A stretch of DNA of 6,023 nucleotides from Candidatus Iainarchaeum sp. (lineage in GTDB: Archaea; Iainarchaeota; Iainarchaeia; Iainarchaeales; GCA-2688035). Positions 1 through 6,002 of the stretch are shown here, in pieces; the first letter of the stretch is position 1; each line of letters starts with the position of its first letter. The stretch lies in the NCBI GenBank assembly GCA_017610245.1, contig JAFCCK010000058.1, positions 1-6,023 on the forward strand. Direction: 5' to 3'. The translations under genes and the position numbers were made by a program. The notes under the pieces are model-generated. The model did not search any database. It was not told where the DNA came from and saw only the letters and a list, made by a program, of their open reading frames with translations.

Positions 1-703
1 TGTAAGCATCCTTCACCATTTTCCTCTTGTGCTTCTTGTAAATCTTCATCCTCCACAACGCGCGAAAGAATTTTACCTTCAAATATTTCCGCAGCGATTC
101 CGGATGCCTATGAAAAACAATGGCCTCTGGATTGAAAACCATCTTGTGCCCAACTTCATTTATCCTGAAACTTAGATCGGTATCCTCTCCAGAGGCCATC
201 GGAAAAGAAGTGTCAAAGCCATGCATCGCATCAAAGATGTCCTTCCTGTAAGCAGCGGCATAGCTCCCAATAAAATCAATATGAGGGTAGCGCATCATCT
301 TTCTGTAGCGCTCCTCTATCTCCAGCTGTATGAACCTTGCAATAACTTTGCCCTGTTGTGTCTTATACCTGCCCTGCACCCCCACAATAGCACTTTCAGA
401 AAAGGGGGCAACCATCTGCTTGAGCCAGTCCTTGCTTGCAATACAGTCACTGTCCAAAAAAACAATTATACTGCCCTTTGCCTTTTCCGCCCCCAAATTC
501 CTTGCAGCTGCAGGCCCTGCATTACCCTGCTGCAAAACCTTTACTCCCTTAAACTGCCTTGCAACCTCAATTGTCCTGTCCTTGCTGCCGTCATCAACCA
601 CTATAATTTCAAAATCCTTGAATGATTGCTGCTTCAAAGATTCTAGGCATTGCCCAATTGTTCTCTCCGCATTGTAAGCCGGGATAATTACACTCGCCTT
701 CAT
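1..703 (-). CDS. Family 2 glycosyltransferase (3' end beyond window)
   Basis: Reading the minus strand from the ATG at 703-701 gives 234 open codons to the window edge, so the C-terminus is missing. The N-terminus VIIPAYNAERTI (residues 5-16), VVDDGS (35-40), the metal-binding DSD motif at 84-86 and the acceptor-side GED at 172-174 are the classical order of a GT-A fold family 2 transferase, which moves a sugar from a nucleotide-sugar donor with inversion. HRH follows at 198-200, then a very basic stretch rich in Lys/Arg (about 202-231). No membrane span is visible in the part present, though the missing C-terminus could hold one. The start overlaps the stop of the radical SAM gene as ATGA, a sign of translational coupling. 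Donor and acceptor cannot be read from sequence. Co-transcription with rmlA/rmlB suggests a deoxysugar-containing glycan or glycolipid (inference). Confidence 0.93.
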   Translation of the reverse strand, partial: MKASVIIPAYNAERTIGQCLESLKQQSFKDFEIIVVDDGSKDRTIEVARQFKGVKVLQQGNAGPAAARNLGAEKAKGSIIVFLDSDCIASKDWLKQMVAPFSESAIVGVQGRYKTQQGKVIARFIQLEIEERYRKMMRYPHIDFIGSYAAAYRKDIFDAMHGFDTSFPMASGEDTDLSFRINEVGHKMVFNPEAIVFHRHPESLRKYLKVKFFRALWRMKIYKKHKRKMVKDAY

Positions 704-2160
704 TTCCCCGCCCCCTTGCTTCCCCTCAGCAGATACTTTCCCAGGGTGAAAGCGCTTCTCACAATCCTACCAGCTTCCTCCGGATTCCTCACTATCTGCA
801 CTCCCTTTCCAAGAACATAGCCTGGCCTTAAATAGAATTCCTGCCTGCCTCTATCACACCACTTTACCAGCTCCATGTTGCTCATGCTCGGCGTGGAAAC
901 TATGCAGTTATGGCCGCCCTCGCTGTCCAACCATTTCCTGTAATCCTCAGTAACAAGCCAGCCCTTTTTTTGGAAGTAGCGATAGCTTCCAGTTCCAGGA
1001 TAAACCATTATTGGGAAGAATTGTGCAGAATCAGGATTAAGCCGCTTCGCAAACTCTATTGTGGTGCGAGCAGTTTCAGTCGTTTCCCCTATATTTCCAA
1101 TCATGAAGCAGCCATGCACCAGTATTCCTGCTTTTTTCGCATCCTGCATAAACTTCTCAATCGTCACAATTTTCGTGCCCTTCCTGGCATCGTTCAGAAT
1201 CTGCTGGCTCCCGCTCTCAAAGCCCACGCACAGCAGCCTGCACCCAGCCTCCTTCATCAGCTGTAGCACATCGCTAGGAACATCAGCCCTTGCATTGCAG
1301 CTCCACTTTATTTTGATGCCAGCTGCAATCTTCGCCCTGCAAAATTCTCGCACCCTATCAAAGTCCTCTGTAAAAGTATCATCCTCAAGGAAAACTTCCT
1401 TAACGCTGGGAAAATTTTTTTCAATAAAGCGCAATTCTCCAATCACATTCCCAATACTTCTCTTTCTATACGCTCCAGGATTAAGGTTCTGTACCCAGTT
1501 GCAGAACAGGCAGTTATAAGGGCAGCCCCTACCCGTAACTATGGTTACCTCCGGCCACAAATTCGCGCTGTAAAAGTAGTTCTTGTAATTCAGATGCCTC
1601 TTATACACCCTGCTCACAAAGGGCAGCTCATCCAAATTCTCTATCGGTTTCCTTTCCTTGTTCTTCACAATTTTCTTCCCTTTCCGAAAAACAATGCCAA
1701 GCACGTTCTCCAGCCCTGGCTTCCCCCCCAAGAGCTCTTCAGCAAGCTCCCTCAGCGTATAATCATATTCCCTCACAGCAATTGCATCAATTGATTCACT
1801 CATCTTCATTGTTTCCAAGGGGAGAGCACTCACATGCGTTCCTACAAGTACGCCAAAACACTCACACTGCCTCTTTATTTTCTCCAACACCCTTACATCA
1901 TTGTGGATACTCGCCGTGCTCGTATCCAGCACAGCCATTTCTGGCTTAAATTCCCTGGCAATCTCAAGCACCCCCTCCAGTGAAATCCCTTCAGCAGGGG
2001 CATCCACAAGCTTACAGCGATGCCCTGCTTTCTCCAACACACCTGTCGCATAAGAAAGCCACAGCGGATAATAAATTGTTCCGCCCTTTGTTACGGCAGG
2101 GCTCCTGCTCGAGCGGGAAAACCTTGGCAAAAATGGGGGATTCAAAAGCAGTATTTTCAT
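700..2160 (-). CDS. Cobalamin-binding-type radical SAM enzyme, HpnJ-like
   Basis: This 486-residue protein has the two-domain layout of class B radical SAM enzymes. Residues 1 to about 145 look like a Rossmann-type B12-binding domain (ILLLNPPF start, WLSYATGVLEKAGH, LDTSTASIHNDV, VGTHVSALP). The radical SAM core covers about 205-400, with the cluster motif C213-x3-C217-x2-C220 in GRGCPYNCLFC, then LEDDTF (258-263), WSCNARADVP (286-295), GFESGSQQIL (313-322) and IGNIGET (354-360). The canonical DxHxxG cobalamin-ligand motif is not apparent, as is common in this branch. From memory, the DTSTxS...NDV segment, LPFVSRVYKR and the WSCNA block match HpnJ-type proteins, which are tied to cyclitol-ether head-group formation on hopanoids. 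Substrate is therefore unknown, with a sugar-bearing lipid or glycan as one hypothesis. The ATG at 2160 sits 6 nt after the preceding stop. Annotation as BchE-like cyclase would be a generic mis-transfer. Confidence 0.92.
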   Translation of the reverse strand: MKILLLNPPFLPRFSRSSRSPAVTKGGTIYYPLWLSYATGVLEKAGHRCKLVDAPAEGISLEGVLEIAREFKPEMAVLDTSTASIHNDVRVLEKIKRQCECFGVLVGTHVSALPLETMKMSESIDAIAVREYDYTLRELAEELLGGKPGLENVLGIVFRKGKKIVKNKERKPIENLDELPFVSRVYKRHLNYKNYFYSANLWPEVTIVTGRGCPYNCLFCNWVQNLNPGAYRKRSIGNVIGELRFIEKNFPSVKEVFLEDDTFTEDFDRVREFCRAKIAAGIKIKWSCNARADVPSDVLQLMKEAGCRLLCVGFESGSQQILNDARKGTKIVTIEKFMQDAKKAGILVHGCFMIGNIGETTETARTTIEFAKRLNPDSAQFFPIMVYPGTGSYRYFQKKGWLVTEDYRKWLDSEGGHNCIVSTPSMSNMELVKWCDRGRQEFYLRPGYVLGKGVQIVRNPEEAGRIVRSAFTLGKYLLRGSKGAGK

Positions 2161-2166
2161 TTATTC

Positions 2167-2173
2167 TCATCTC
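2167..2173 (-). promoter_or_regulatory. Ribosome-binding site of the radical SAM gene (GAGATGA)
   Basis: GAGATGA differs at one position from the archaeal consensus GAGGTGA and ends 6 nt before the ATG at 2160. It contains the stop codon of the small upstream gene, so termination there and initiation here probably share ribosomes. Confidence 0.5.
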
Positions 2174-2511
2174 TCGAACCTGCTAGGCCATACCTTGAAT
2201 ATGCAAGTATACTTACCAATGATTTCTTGTAGATCACAGACTGTCAGGTTTGGCTTTTTCAAAGTTTGTATAATATGCTCTGCCATTCGCCTTTGGGTTT
2301 CTGAAAGTGCATCTTCTCTTCCCTTAACAACTACGTCAAAAAATGATATTAGCTGTTCTCTCTTGCCGATTATTTCGTTTGGTTTTTGGCCCTTTGTTAG
2401 CTCCACTACTGCTCTTTCAAATGCCTGGACTGCTCCTTTCATTAAATCCATTTCTAATCCTGTCATTGCCCTACGGTGCCTTCTTTTCGGTTTTCTTGGT
2501 ATTCTTTTCAT
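2167..2511 (-). CDS. Small basic protein of unknown function
   Basis: I do not recognise this family. From the ATG at 2511-2509 it gives 114 residues. The N-terminus is strongly basic (MKRIPRKPKRRHRRAMTG), followed by an apparently helical middle (ERAVVELTKG, REQLISFFDVVVKG, ETQRRMAEHIIQTL) and a short tail with two cysteines. No signal peptide or membrane span is visible. The basic start could bind nucleic acid or phosphorylated surfaces (speculation). An earlier in-frame ATG at 2559 would give 130 residues but overlaps the methyltransferase by 35 bp and has only a G-run directly before it. The later ATG is 13 nt past the methyltransferase stop, with GAGGGTGA at 2532-2525 upstream, so I prefer it. 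The stretch is clearly poorer in GC (117 of 300 in 2161-2460, 39%) than the adjoining genes, suggesting separate origin. The opposite strand is also open here, which lowers confidence. Confidence 0.62.
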   Translation of the reverse strand: MKRIPRKPKRRHRRAMTGLEMDLMKGAVQAFERAVVELTKGQKPNEIIGKREQLISFFDVVVKGREDALSETQRRMAEHIIQTLKKPNLTVCDLQEIIGKYTCIFKVWPSRFER

Positions 2512-2524
2512 CCCTGGAATTCTT

Positions 2525-3160
2525 TCACCCTCTTTTTCTCGCCACAACCAAGTAAACATCCCCCAATGAAGCGAAGAAGAAATGCCCGATGTTCTTTTTC
2601 TTCAACACGGTGAAGCCGTTCTCTTCAAGAAACTCCTGCATTTTCGCCGGTGTGTACAAATGCACGTGCGGCTGGTGCACCAAAAAGTCTGCTCTCCCGA
2701 ACAAGAACTTGATTCTGTTCTTGAAGTAGGTGGGATTGTCTGTTGTGAGCAAAAGCAGTCCGCCATGCTTCAATACGCGATTACACTCTTTCAGGAAAAT
2801 GCTTATTATTGGGAGATGCTCAACCACTTCACTGCAGAAAACAATATCAAATTCATTATCCTTGAATGGAAGCGTTCCATTCAAATCAACAACTTTGCCT
2901 TCCTGCTGAAAGCCCTTCTCTAATGCAAAATCAACAAGCTTCTTGTCAAAGTCCGCTCCCACAACATAGTGCCCAGCCTTTTTGAATTCCTCAGAATCAA
3001 AGCCAGGGCCGCAGCCTGCATTCAGCACTTTCAGTCCTGTTCCCTGCACAAATTTCAGCGCCTCCCGCGCCCTCTTCCTCGCCCAGCCGTCGTCCTCCAT
3101 TGAAACATGCTCTCCGTGCTCCTTCAATGCCCTGTTCATTGAATCAATGCTGCTACTCAT
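2525..3160 (-). CDS. Class I SAM-dependent methyltransferase
   Basis: With the ATG at 3160-3158 the protein has 211 residues and a Methyltransf_11/UbiE-like fold. Motif I is KVLNAGCGPGF (45-54), the acidic ribose-binding end of strand 2 is ADFD (69-72), motif II is DIVFCSEVVEHLP (about 105-117), and LLLLTTDNP (135-143) follows, with a C-terminal strand ending VYLVVARKRG. An upstream TTG at 3196 stays in frame but would overlap rmlA by 44 bp. The ATG overlaps the rmlA stop by only 8 bp (ATGAGTAG) and has GGTGG at 3170-3166, 5 nt upstream, so it is the better start. The domain does not reveal the substrate. Its place directly after rmlA/rmlB and before a radical SAM enzyme and GT2 points to methylation of a sugar, glycan or lipid-linked intermediate rather than quinone methylation (inference). 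Confidence 0.92.
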   Translation of the reverse strand: MSSSIDSMNRALKEHGEHVSMEDDGWARKRAREALKFVQGTGLKVLNAGCGPGFDSEEFKKAGHYVVGADFDKKLVDFALEKGFQQEGKVVDLNGTLPFKDNEFDIVFCSEVVEHLPIISIFLKECNRVLKHGGLLLLTTDNPTYFKNRIKFLFGRADFLVHQPHVHLYTPAKMQEFLEENGFTVLKKKNIGHFFFASLGDVYLVVARKRG

Positions 3161-3899
3161 TGCCCCCACCACTCTCCTCAAACTTCCTTGTTTCAATGTT
3201 TGCGTGCATCAAATCCTCAAAATCGCCGGCATCCAGCCACTTTCCCTTAAGCCACTCCGCGCGGAGCGAGCCCTTTTCCAAATAATGCTTCTGCACATCG
3301 GTGATTTCCGTTTCGCCGCGCGCGCTCGGCTTCAGTGTCCGGATTACATCAAATACTCCGGGGTCCATAAAGTAAATCCCAACAATGATGTTGGTACTTT
3401 GCGGTTCTGCCGGTTTCTCTAAAACTCCCTTAACAGTGTTTCCCTCGCACACAGCAACACCACTCTTCTTCGCCTCCTCCCTTGTGCCCTTGTAGAGCAG
3501 AATCTGCATTTCCTTCCCCGACTTCTCATACTTCTCGGCAAACTGCTTAAGGCTCTCGAAAACAATATTGTCGCCGTTGATGGAAACAAATTTGTTCTCA
3601 CCAACAAAATCCTCCGCAAGGGCAATCGCGCTGGGAATTCCGCCCGCTGTATCCTGCACCCTGTAAGTGAACTTCACTCCAAATTCTTTCCCAGAACCAA
3701 GCAGCGAGAAAATATCGCCAGCATGGCAGGTCCCAGTAACAACCATGATATCCTTTATCCCGGCCGACTTCAGCGTCTCAATAGGATAGTAAATCATGGG
3801 CTTCTTATTGATCGGCAATAGATGTTTATTGGTCACATTTGTCAAGGGTCTTAACCTTGTTCCCTCGCCACCAGCAAGAATTACTCCCTTCAACACCAT
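3153..3899 (-). CDS. rmlA: Glucose-1-phosphate thymidylyltransferase, short form (RmlA/RfbA-like)
   Basis: This 248-residue nucleotidyltransferase would condense glucose-1-phosphate with dTTP to give dTDP-glucose and pyrophosphate in the cytosol. Visible motifs are the nucleotide loop GGEGTRLRPLT (10-20), catalytic-region K25 in NKHLLPINKKPMIYYP, GSGKEFGVKFTYRVQDTAGG (68-87), the metal-binding INGDN with D110, EKP (161-163) and WLDAGDFEDL (221-230), whose D223 is expected to be the second metal ligand. It is shorter than enterobacterial RmlA (about 290) and close in size to Bacillus SpsI (about 246), so it lacks the usual C-terminal allosteric portion. Where classical RmlA has DGLAQAF, it has GGIPSAI (86-92), so nucleotide or sugar specificity is less certain. 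GAGGAG at 3912-3907 lies 7 nt before the ATG, 13 nt after the rmlB stop. Pairing with rmlB is the main support for dTTP use. Confidence 0.9.
   Translation of the reverse strand: MVLKGVILAGGEGTRLRPLTNVTNKHLLPINKKPMIYYPIETLKSAGIKDIMVVTGTCHAGDIFSLLGSGKEFGVKFTYRVQDTAGGIPSAIALAEDFVGENKFVSINGDNIVFESLKQFAEKYEKSGKEMQILLYKGTREEAKKSGVAVCEGNTVKGVLEKPAEPQSTNIIVGIYFMDPGVFDVIRTLKPSARGETEITDVQKHYLEKGSLRAEWLKGKWLDAGDFEDLMHANIETRKFEESGGGNE
3166..3170 (-). promoter_or_regulatory. Ribosome-binding site of the methyltransferase (GGTGG)
   Basis: GGTGG lies 5 nt before the ATG at 3160, inside the last codons of rmlA. It supports the ATG over the upstream TTG at 3196, and with the 8-bp gene overlap suggests coupled translation. 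Confidence 0.55.
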
Positions 3900-3906
3900 T
3901 TTTTGT

Positions 3907-3912
3907 CTCCTC
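3907..3912 (-). promoter_or_regulatory. Ribosome-binding site of rmlA (GAGGAG)
   Basis: GAGGAG lies 7 nt before the rmlA ATG at 3899 and directly abuts the rmlB stop codon. It is the strongest Shine-Dalgarno match in the window and fixes the rmlA start. Confidence 0.75.
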
Positions 3913-4872
3913 TTATTTCACCAACGACTTCCACCATTGTTCATTATCCTTATACCACTCAACTGTTTCATGCAGCGCCTGCTTGAACTCATGCTTAGGC
4001 TTCCAGCCCAATTCCCCTTCAATCTTGCTGCAGTCAAGGGAGTAGCGCAAATCATGGCCCGGTCTATCGGGTACATGTTCAATCATGTCCTCGCCCTTGC
4101 CCATTTCCTCTAAAATCATTTTAGTGAGCTCAATATTCTTAACCTCATTCCCGCCGCCGATATTATAGACCTCCCCCGGCTTTCCTTTCTCCAATACAGC
4201 TGCAATCCCTTCGCAGTTGTCCAGCACATAGAGCCAGTCCCTCACATTCAAACCTTCACCATAAAGCGGAACCTTCTTACCGCGAAGCAGATTTGTTACA
4301 AAAAGAGGAATCACCTTCTCTGGGAACTGATAAGGGCCAAAATTGTTACTGCTCCTTGTCACCATCACAGGCAGCTGGAATGTTTCAAAATAAGACATTG
4401 CAAGCAGCTCCCCTGCGGCCTTTGCAGCGCTGTATGGGTTCCTTGGTCTCAACACACTGCTCTCACTAAAACTGCCCTCAGCAATCTGGCCATAAACCTC
4501 ATCAGTACTTACCTGCAAAAATTTTCCAATGCCCTGCTTCTTTGCCTGCTCGCACAGCACCCTAACACCAAAAAAATTTGTTTCAGCAAACTCCCTGCTG
4601 TTGGCAATACTCCTATCAACATGGCTCTCAGCAGCAAAATTAATTACTGCATCGCAGCCCTGCATTGCCTTTTCCACATCTCCAGCATTACAAATATCTC
4701 CCTTCACAAATTCGTAATTCCCATTGCCCTCAATGTCTTGGAGATTCTCCTTCCTGCCCGCATAAGTGAGTTTATCGAGATTTACAATGCTATCCTGTGG
4801 CTTTTTCTCCAGGTGCTGCCTTATGTAATTGCTGCCAATAAAGCCACATCCACCAGTTACTAAAATCTTCAT
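3913..4872 (-). CDS. rmlB: dTDP-glucose 4,6-dehydratase
   Basis: This full-length 319-residue extended SDR converts dTDP-glucose to dTDP-4-keto-6-deoxyglucose using bound NAD+. The NAD loop is TGGCGFIGSN (6-15), followed by LDKLTYAGRKENL (32-44), FAAESHVDRSI (79-89), and the dehydratase triad region STDEVYG with T123, D124 and E125. The YxxxK pair is Y147 and K151 in NPYSAAK. RmlB-specific blocks include RSSNNFGPYQFPEKVIPLF (173-191), YGEGLNVRDWLYV (204-216) and RPGHDLRYSLD (270-280). All expected catalytic residues are present, so activity is likely. It is the first gene of a tight six-gene run and follows an AT-rich 100-bp gap with TATA-like boxes. The ATG at 4872 has only a weak purine-rich GGTAGG upstream. 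The product is the branch point for rhamnose, fucosamine, quinovosamine and related sugars, and no RmlC or RmlD is in the window. Confidence 0.96.
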   Translation of the reverse strand: MKILVTGGCGFIGSNYIRQHLEKKPQDSIVNLDKLTYAGRKENLQDIEGNGNYEFVKGDICNAGDVEKAMQGCDAVINFAAESHVDRSIANSREFAETNFFGVRVLCEQAKKQGIGKFLQVSTDEVYGQIAEGSFSESSVLRPRNPYSAAKAAGELLAMSYFETFQLPVMVTRSSNNFGPYQFPEKVIPLFVTNLLRGKKVPLYGEGLNVRDWLYVLDNCEGIAAVLEKGKPGEVYNIGGGNEVKNIELTKMILEEMGKGEDMIEHVPDRPGHDLRYSLDCSKIEGELGWKPKHEFKQALHETVEWYKDNEQWWKSLVK

Positions 4873-4905
4873 AGAAACCTACCAGAATTCAATTTACAGG
4901 GCTAC

Positions 4906-4916
4906 AAAATTTATAG
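4906..4916 (-). promoter_or_regulatory. Second TATA-like box upstream of rmlB (proximal)
   Basis: The minus strand reads CTATAAATTTT at 4916-4906. If used, transcription would begin near 4885, giving a leader of about 12-15 nt. It competes with the distal box, and either or both may be chance AT-rich sequence in a gap that has to hold the operon promoter. Confidence 0.35.
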
Positions 4917-4930
4917 AATTAGCCCGATAA

Positions 4931-4943
4931 ATTAATATATAGG
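4931..4943 (-). promoter_or_regulatory. TATA-like box upstream of rmlB (distal)
   Basis: The minus strand reads TATATATTAA at 4941-4932 inside the 100-bp gap between the SDR gene and rmlB. This fits an archaeal TATA box. A start about 25 nt downstream would leave a leader of roughly 35-40 nt before the rmlB ATG. Assignment is by pattern and position only. Confidence 0.5.
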
Positions 4944-4972
4944 ATTTGGTGCAATCTTCGAAGCCGCTATCC

Positions 4973-5917
4973 CTACATTCCCTTAAAACGTTTAATTGCT
5001 TTCTTTAGCCCTTCCTCGAAACTGTGCTTTGCCTTCCAGCCCAGCACTTTTTCACTCTTTTCCGTACACAAACATTCCTTGCAGAGCATCTCCTCCCCGT
5101 GGAAATTCGGCTCAATATTTTTCCCCAAAATTTTTGCTATCTCCCCAATAACCTCTTTCACGCTGTGGCTCTCTCCGGAGCCAAAGTTGAACGCTTCTCC
5201 CTGCACCTTTCCCTTCAGCACCTTTTCCCCAAGCAACAGCAATCCTTCAGCAACATCTTCCACATAAACCATGTCGAGCATGCTTTCTCCCTTCCCCAAA
5301 ATCCTTGGAGGCTTTCCTTCCAGCAGGTTTTTGATTGCACCCGGAACAAGCCTCGTGAAATTATTATCGGGAGCGCCAAAAACGTTTGCAGGGCGGGCAA
5401 TCCCAATGCTTAGCCCAAATCTTTTTGCAAACATCCTGCATATTGTCTCAGCAGCAATCTTGCTTGTTGCATAAGCTGTTGTCCCGAGCAACTGCTGCTC
5501 TTCGCTGAAGCAGCTGTCTGTAAAGCCGCCGTATGCTTTCACGGTTGAAGTAAAAACAACAGCAGCGTCTGCCTCTTTAGCAGCAGCCAAAGCATTCAAT
5601 GTTCCCATCACATTGGTATTGAAGGTTGCAGCTAAATCTTTGGCCGCATCCCGTGTAGAGCTCTTCGCTGCCAAATGAAAGCATATTTCTGCATCACTTT
5701 TCTTGAATGCATTCTGCAAAGCATCAATTGACTGAACATCCCCCTTAATGCACTCTACCTTGTCCTGTATTCCATGCATTTCCAGCAGCCCCTTTTCTTG
5801 GTGGACAAGGCCAGTTACAGCAGCATTCCTCTCAATGAGCTTCCTGCATAGCCATGCGCCAATAAACCCATTTGCACCGGTTACAAGCACTTTTTTTCCA
5901 TTCCAGAATTCTACCAT
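4973..5917 (-). CDS. NAD(P)-dependent nucleotide-sugar epimerase/reductase-like SDR, CDP-glucose 4,6-dehydratase relative
   Basis: From the ATG at 5917 this is a 314-residue extended SDR. The N-terminus FWNGKKVLVTGANGFIGAWL (4-23) and the later ARPANVFGAPDN (174-185), LLLLGEKV (226-233) and FNFGSGES (243-250) resemble CDP-glucose 4,6-dehydratases in layout. The NAD(P) loop is TGANGFIG (13-20) and the catalytic pair is Y149 and K153 in YATSK. Where 4,6-dehydratases carry an Asp after the Ser/Thr (STDE in RmlB, TSDK in RfbG), this protein reads STVK (124-127), so the dehydratase acid is missing. Epimerase or 4-keto reductase chemistry therefore looks more likely than dehydration (inference). 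Near the C-terminus it has a CKECLC cluster at about 279-284. A TTG 14 codons upstream is in frame, but the ATG has GGTGG 9 nt before it. It is separated from rmlB by 100 bp, so it may be its own transcript. Confidence 0.9.
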   Translation of the reverse strand: MVEFWNGKKVLVTGANGFIGAWLCRKLIERNAAVTGLVHQEKGLLEMHGIQDKVECIKGDVQSIDALQNAFKKSDAEICFHLAAKSSTRDAAKDLAATFNTNVMGTLNALAAAKEADAAVVFTSTVKAYGGFTDSCFSEEQQLLGTTAYATSKIAAETICRMFAKRFGLSIGIARPANVFGAPDNNFTRLVPGAIKNLLEGKPPRILGKGESMLDMVYVEDVAEGLLLLGEKVLKGKVQGEAFNFGSGESHSVKEVIGEIAKILGKNIEPNFHGEEMLCKECLCTEKSEKVLGWKAKHSFEEGLKKAIKRFKGM

Positions 5918-5926
5918 GAAAGAAAA

Positions 5927-5931
5927 CCACC
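5927..5931 (-). promoter_or_regulatory. Ribosome-binding site of the SDR gene (GGTGG)
   Basis: GGTGG lies 9 nt before the ATG at 5917. It falls inside the reading frame that an upstream TTG start would use, which argues for the ATG as the true start. Confidence 0.55.
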
Positions 5932-5964
5932 GAAAATCGCTATTAATGCTAGCCCTCAAATAGC

Positions 5965-5972
5965 TTTTAAAA
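5965..5972. promoter_or_regulatory. Palindromic AT box TTTTAAAA between the SDR gene and the right edge
   Basis: TTTTAAAA reads the same on both strands. On the minus strand it lies about 50 nt before the SDR start codon at 5917, which would give a leader of about 24 nt containing the GGTGG site. On the plus strand it lies about 30 nt before the possible ATG at 6003. It could serve as TATA element in one or both directions. Confidence 0.35.
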
Positions 5973-6002
5973 CATTTGAAAGCACAGATCTAATTGAGTG
6001 TT

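Noticed and set aside
221..677. Plus-strand open frames of 134 and 115 codons
   Set aside because: They lie opposite the GT2 gene, whose minus-strand translation has clear family motifs, and their own translations show no domain and Cys/Leu/Pro-rich antisense-like composition.
910..1519. Plus-strand open frames of 118 and 152 codons
   Set aside because: Antisense to the radical SAM core including its conserved blocks, with no recognisable motif.
2195..2569. Plus-strand open frame of 124 codons, hydrophobic, opposite the small unknown gene
   Set aside because: Hydrophobicity is expected from the antisense of a charged protein, and it runs against the operon direction. The minus-strand frame fits the gene spacing and has an upstream binding-site match. 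Not excluded completely.
3161..3196. N-terminal extension of the methyltransferase from a TTG codon
   Set aside because: It overlaps rmlA by 44 bp, while the ATG at 3160 has a GGTGG site and a compact overlap.
2982..3422. Plus-strand open frame of 146 codons
   Set aside because: It covers the junction of two well-supported minus-strand genes and has no motif of its own.
3419..3625. Arginine-rich 68-codon minus-strand frame
   Set aside because: It lies wholly inside rmlA in another frame, and the Arg-rich composition is a frame-shift artefact.
5918..5959. N-terminal extension of the SDR protein from a TTG codon
   Set aside because: It would swallow the GGTGG site of the ATG start and adds 14 residues before the normal family N-terminus.
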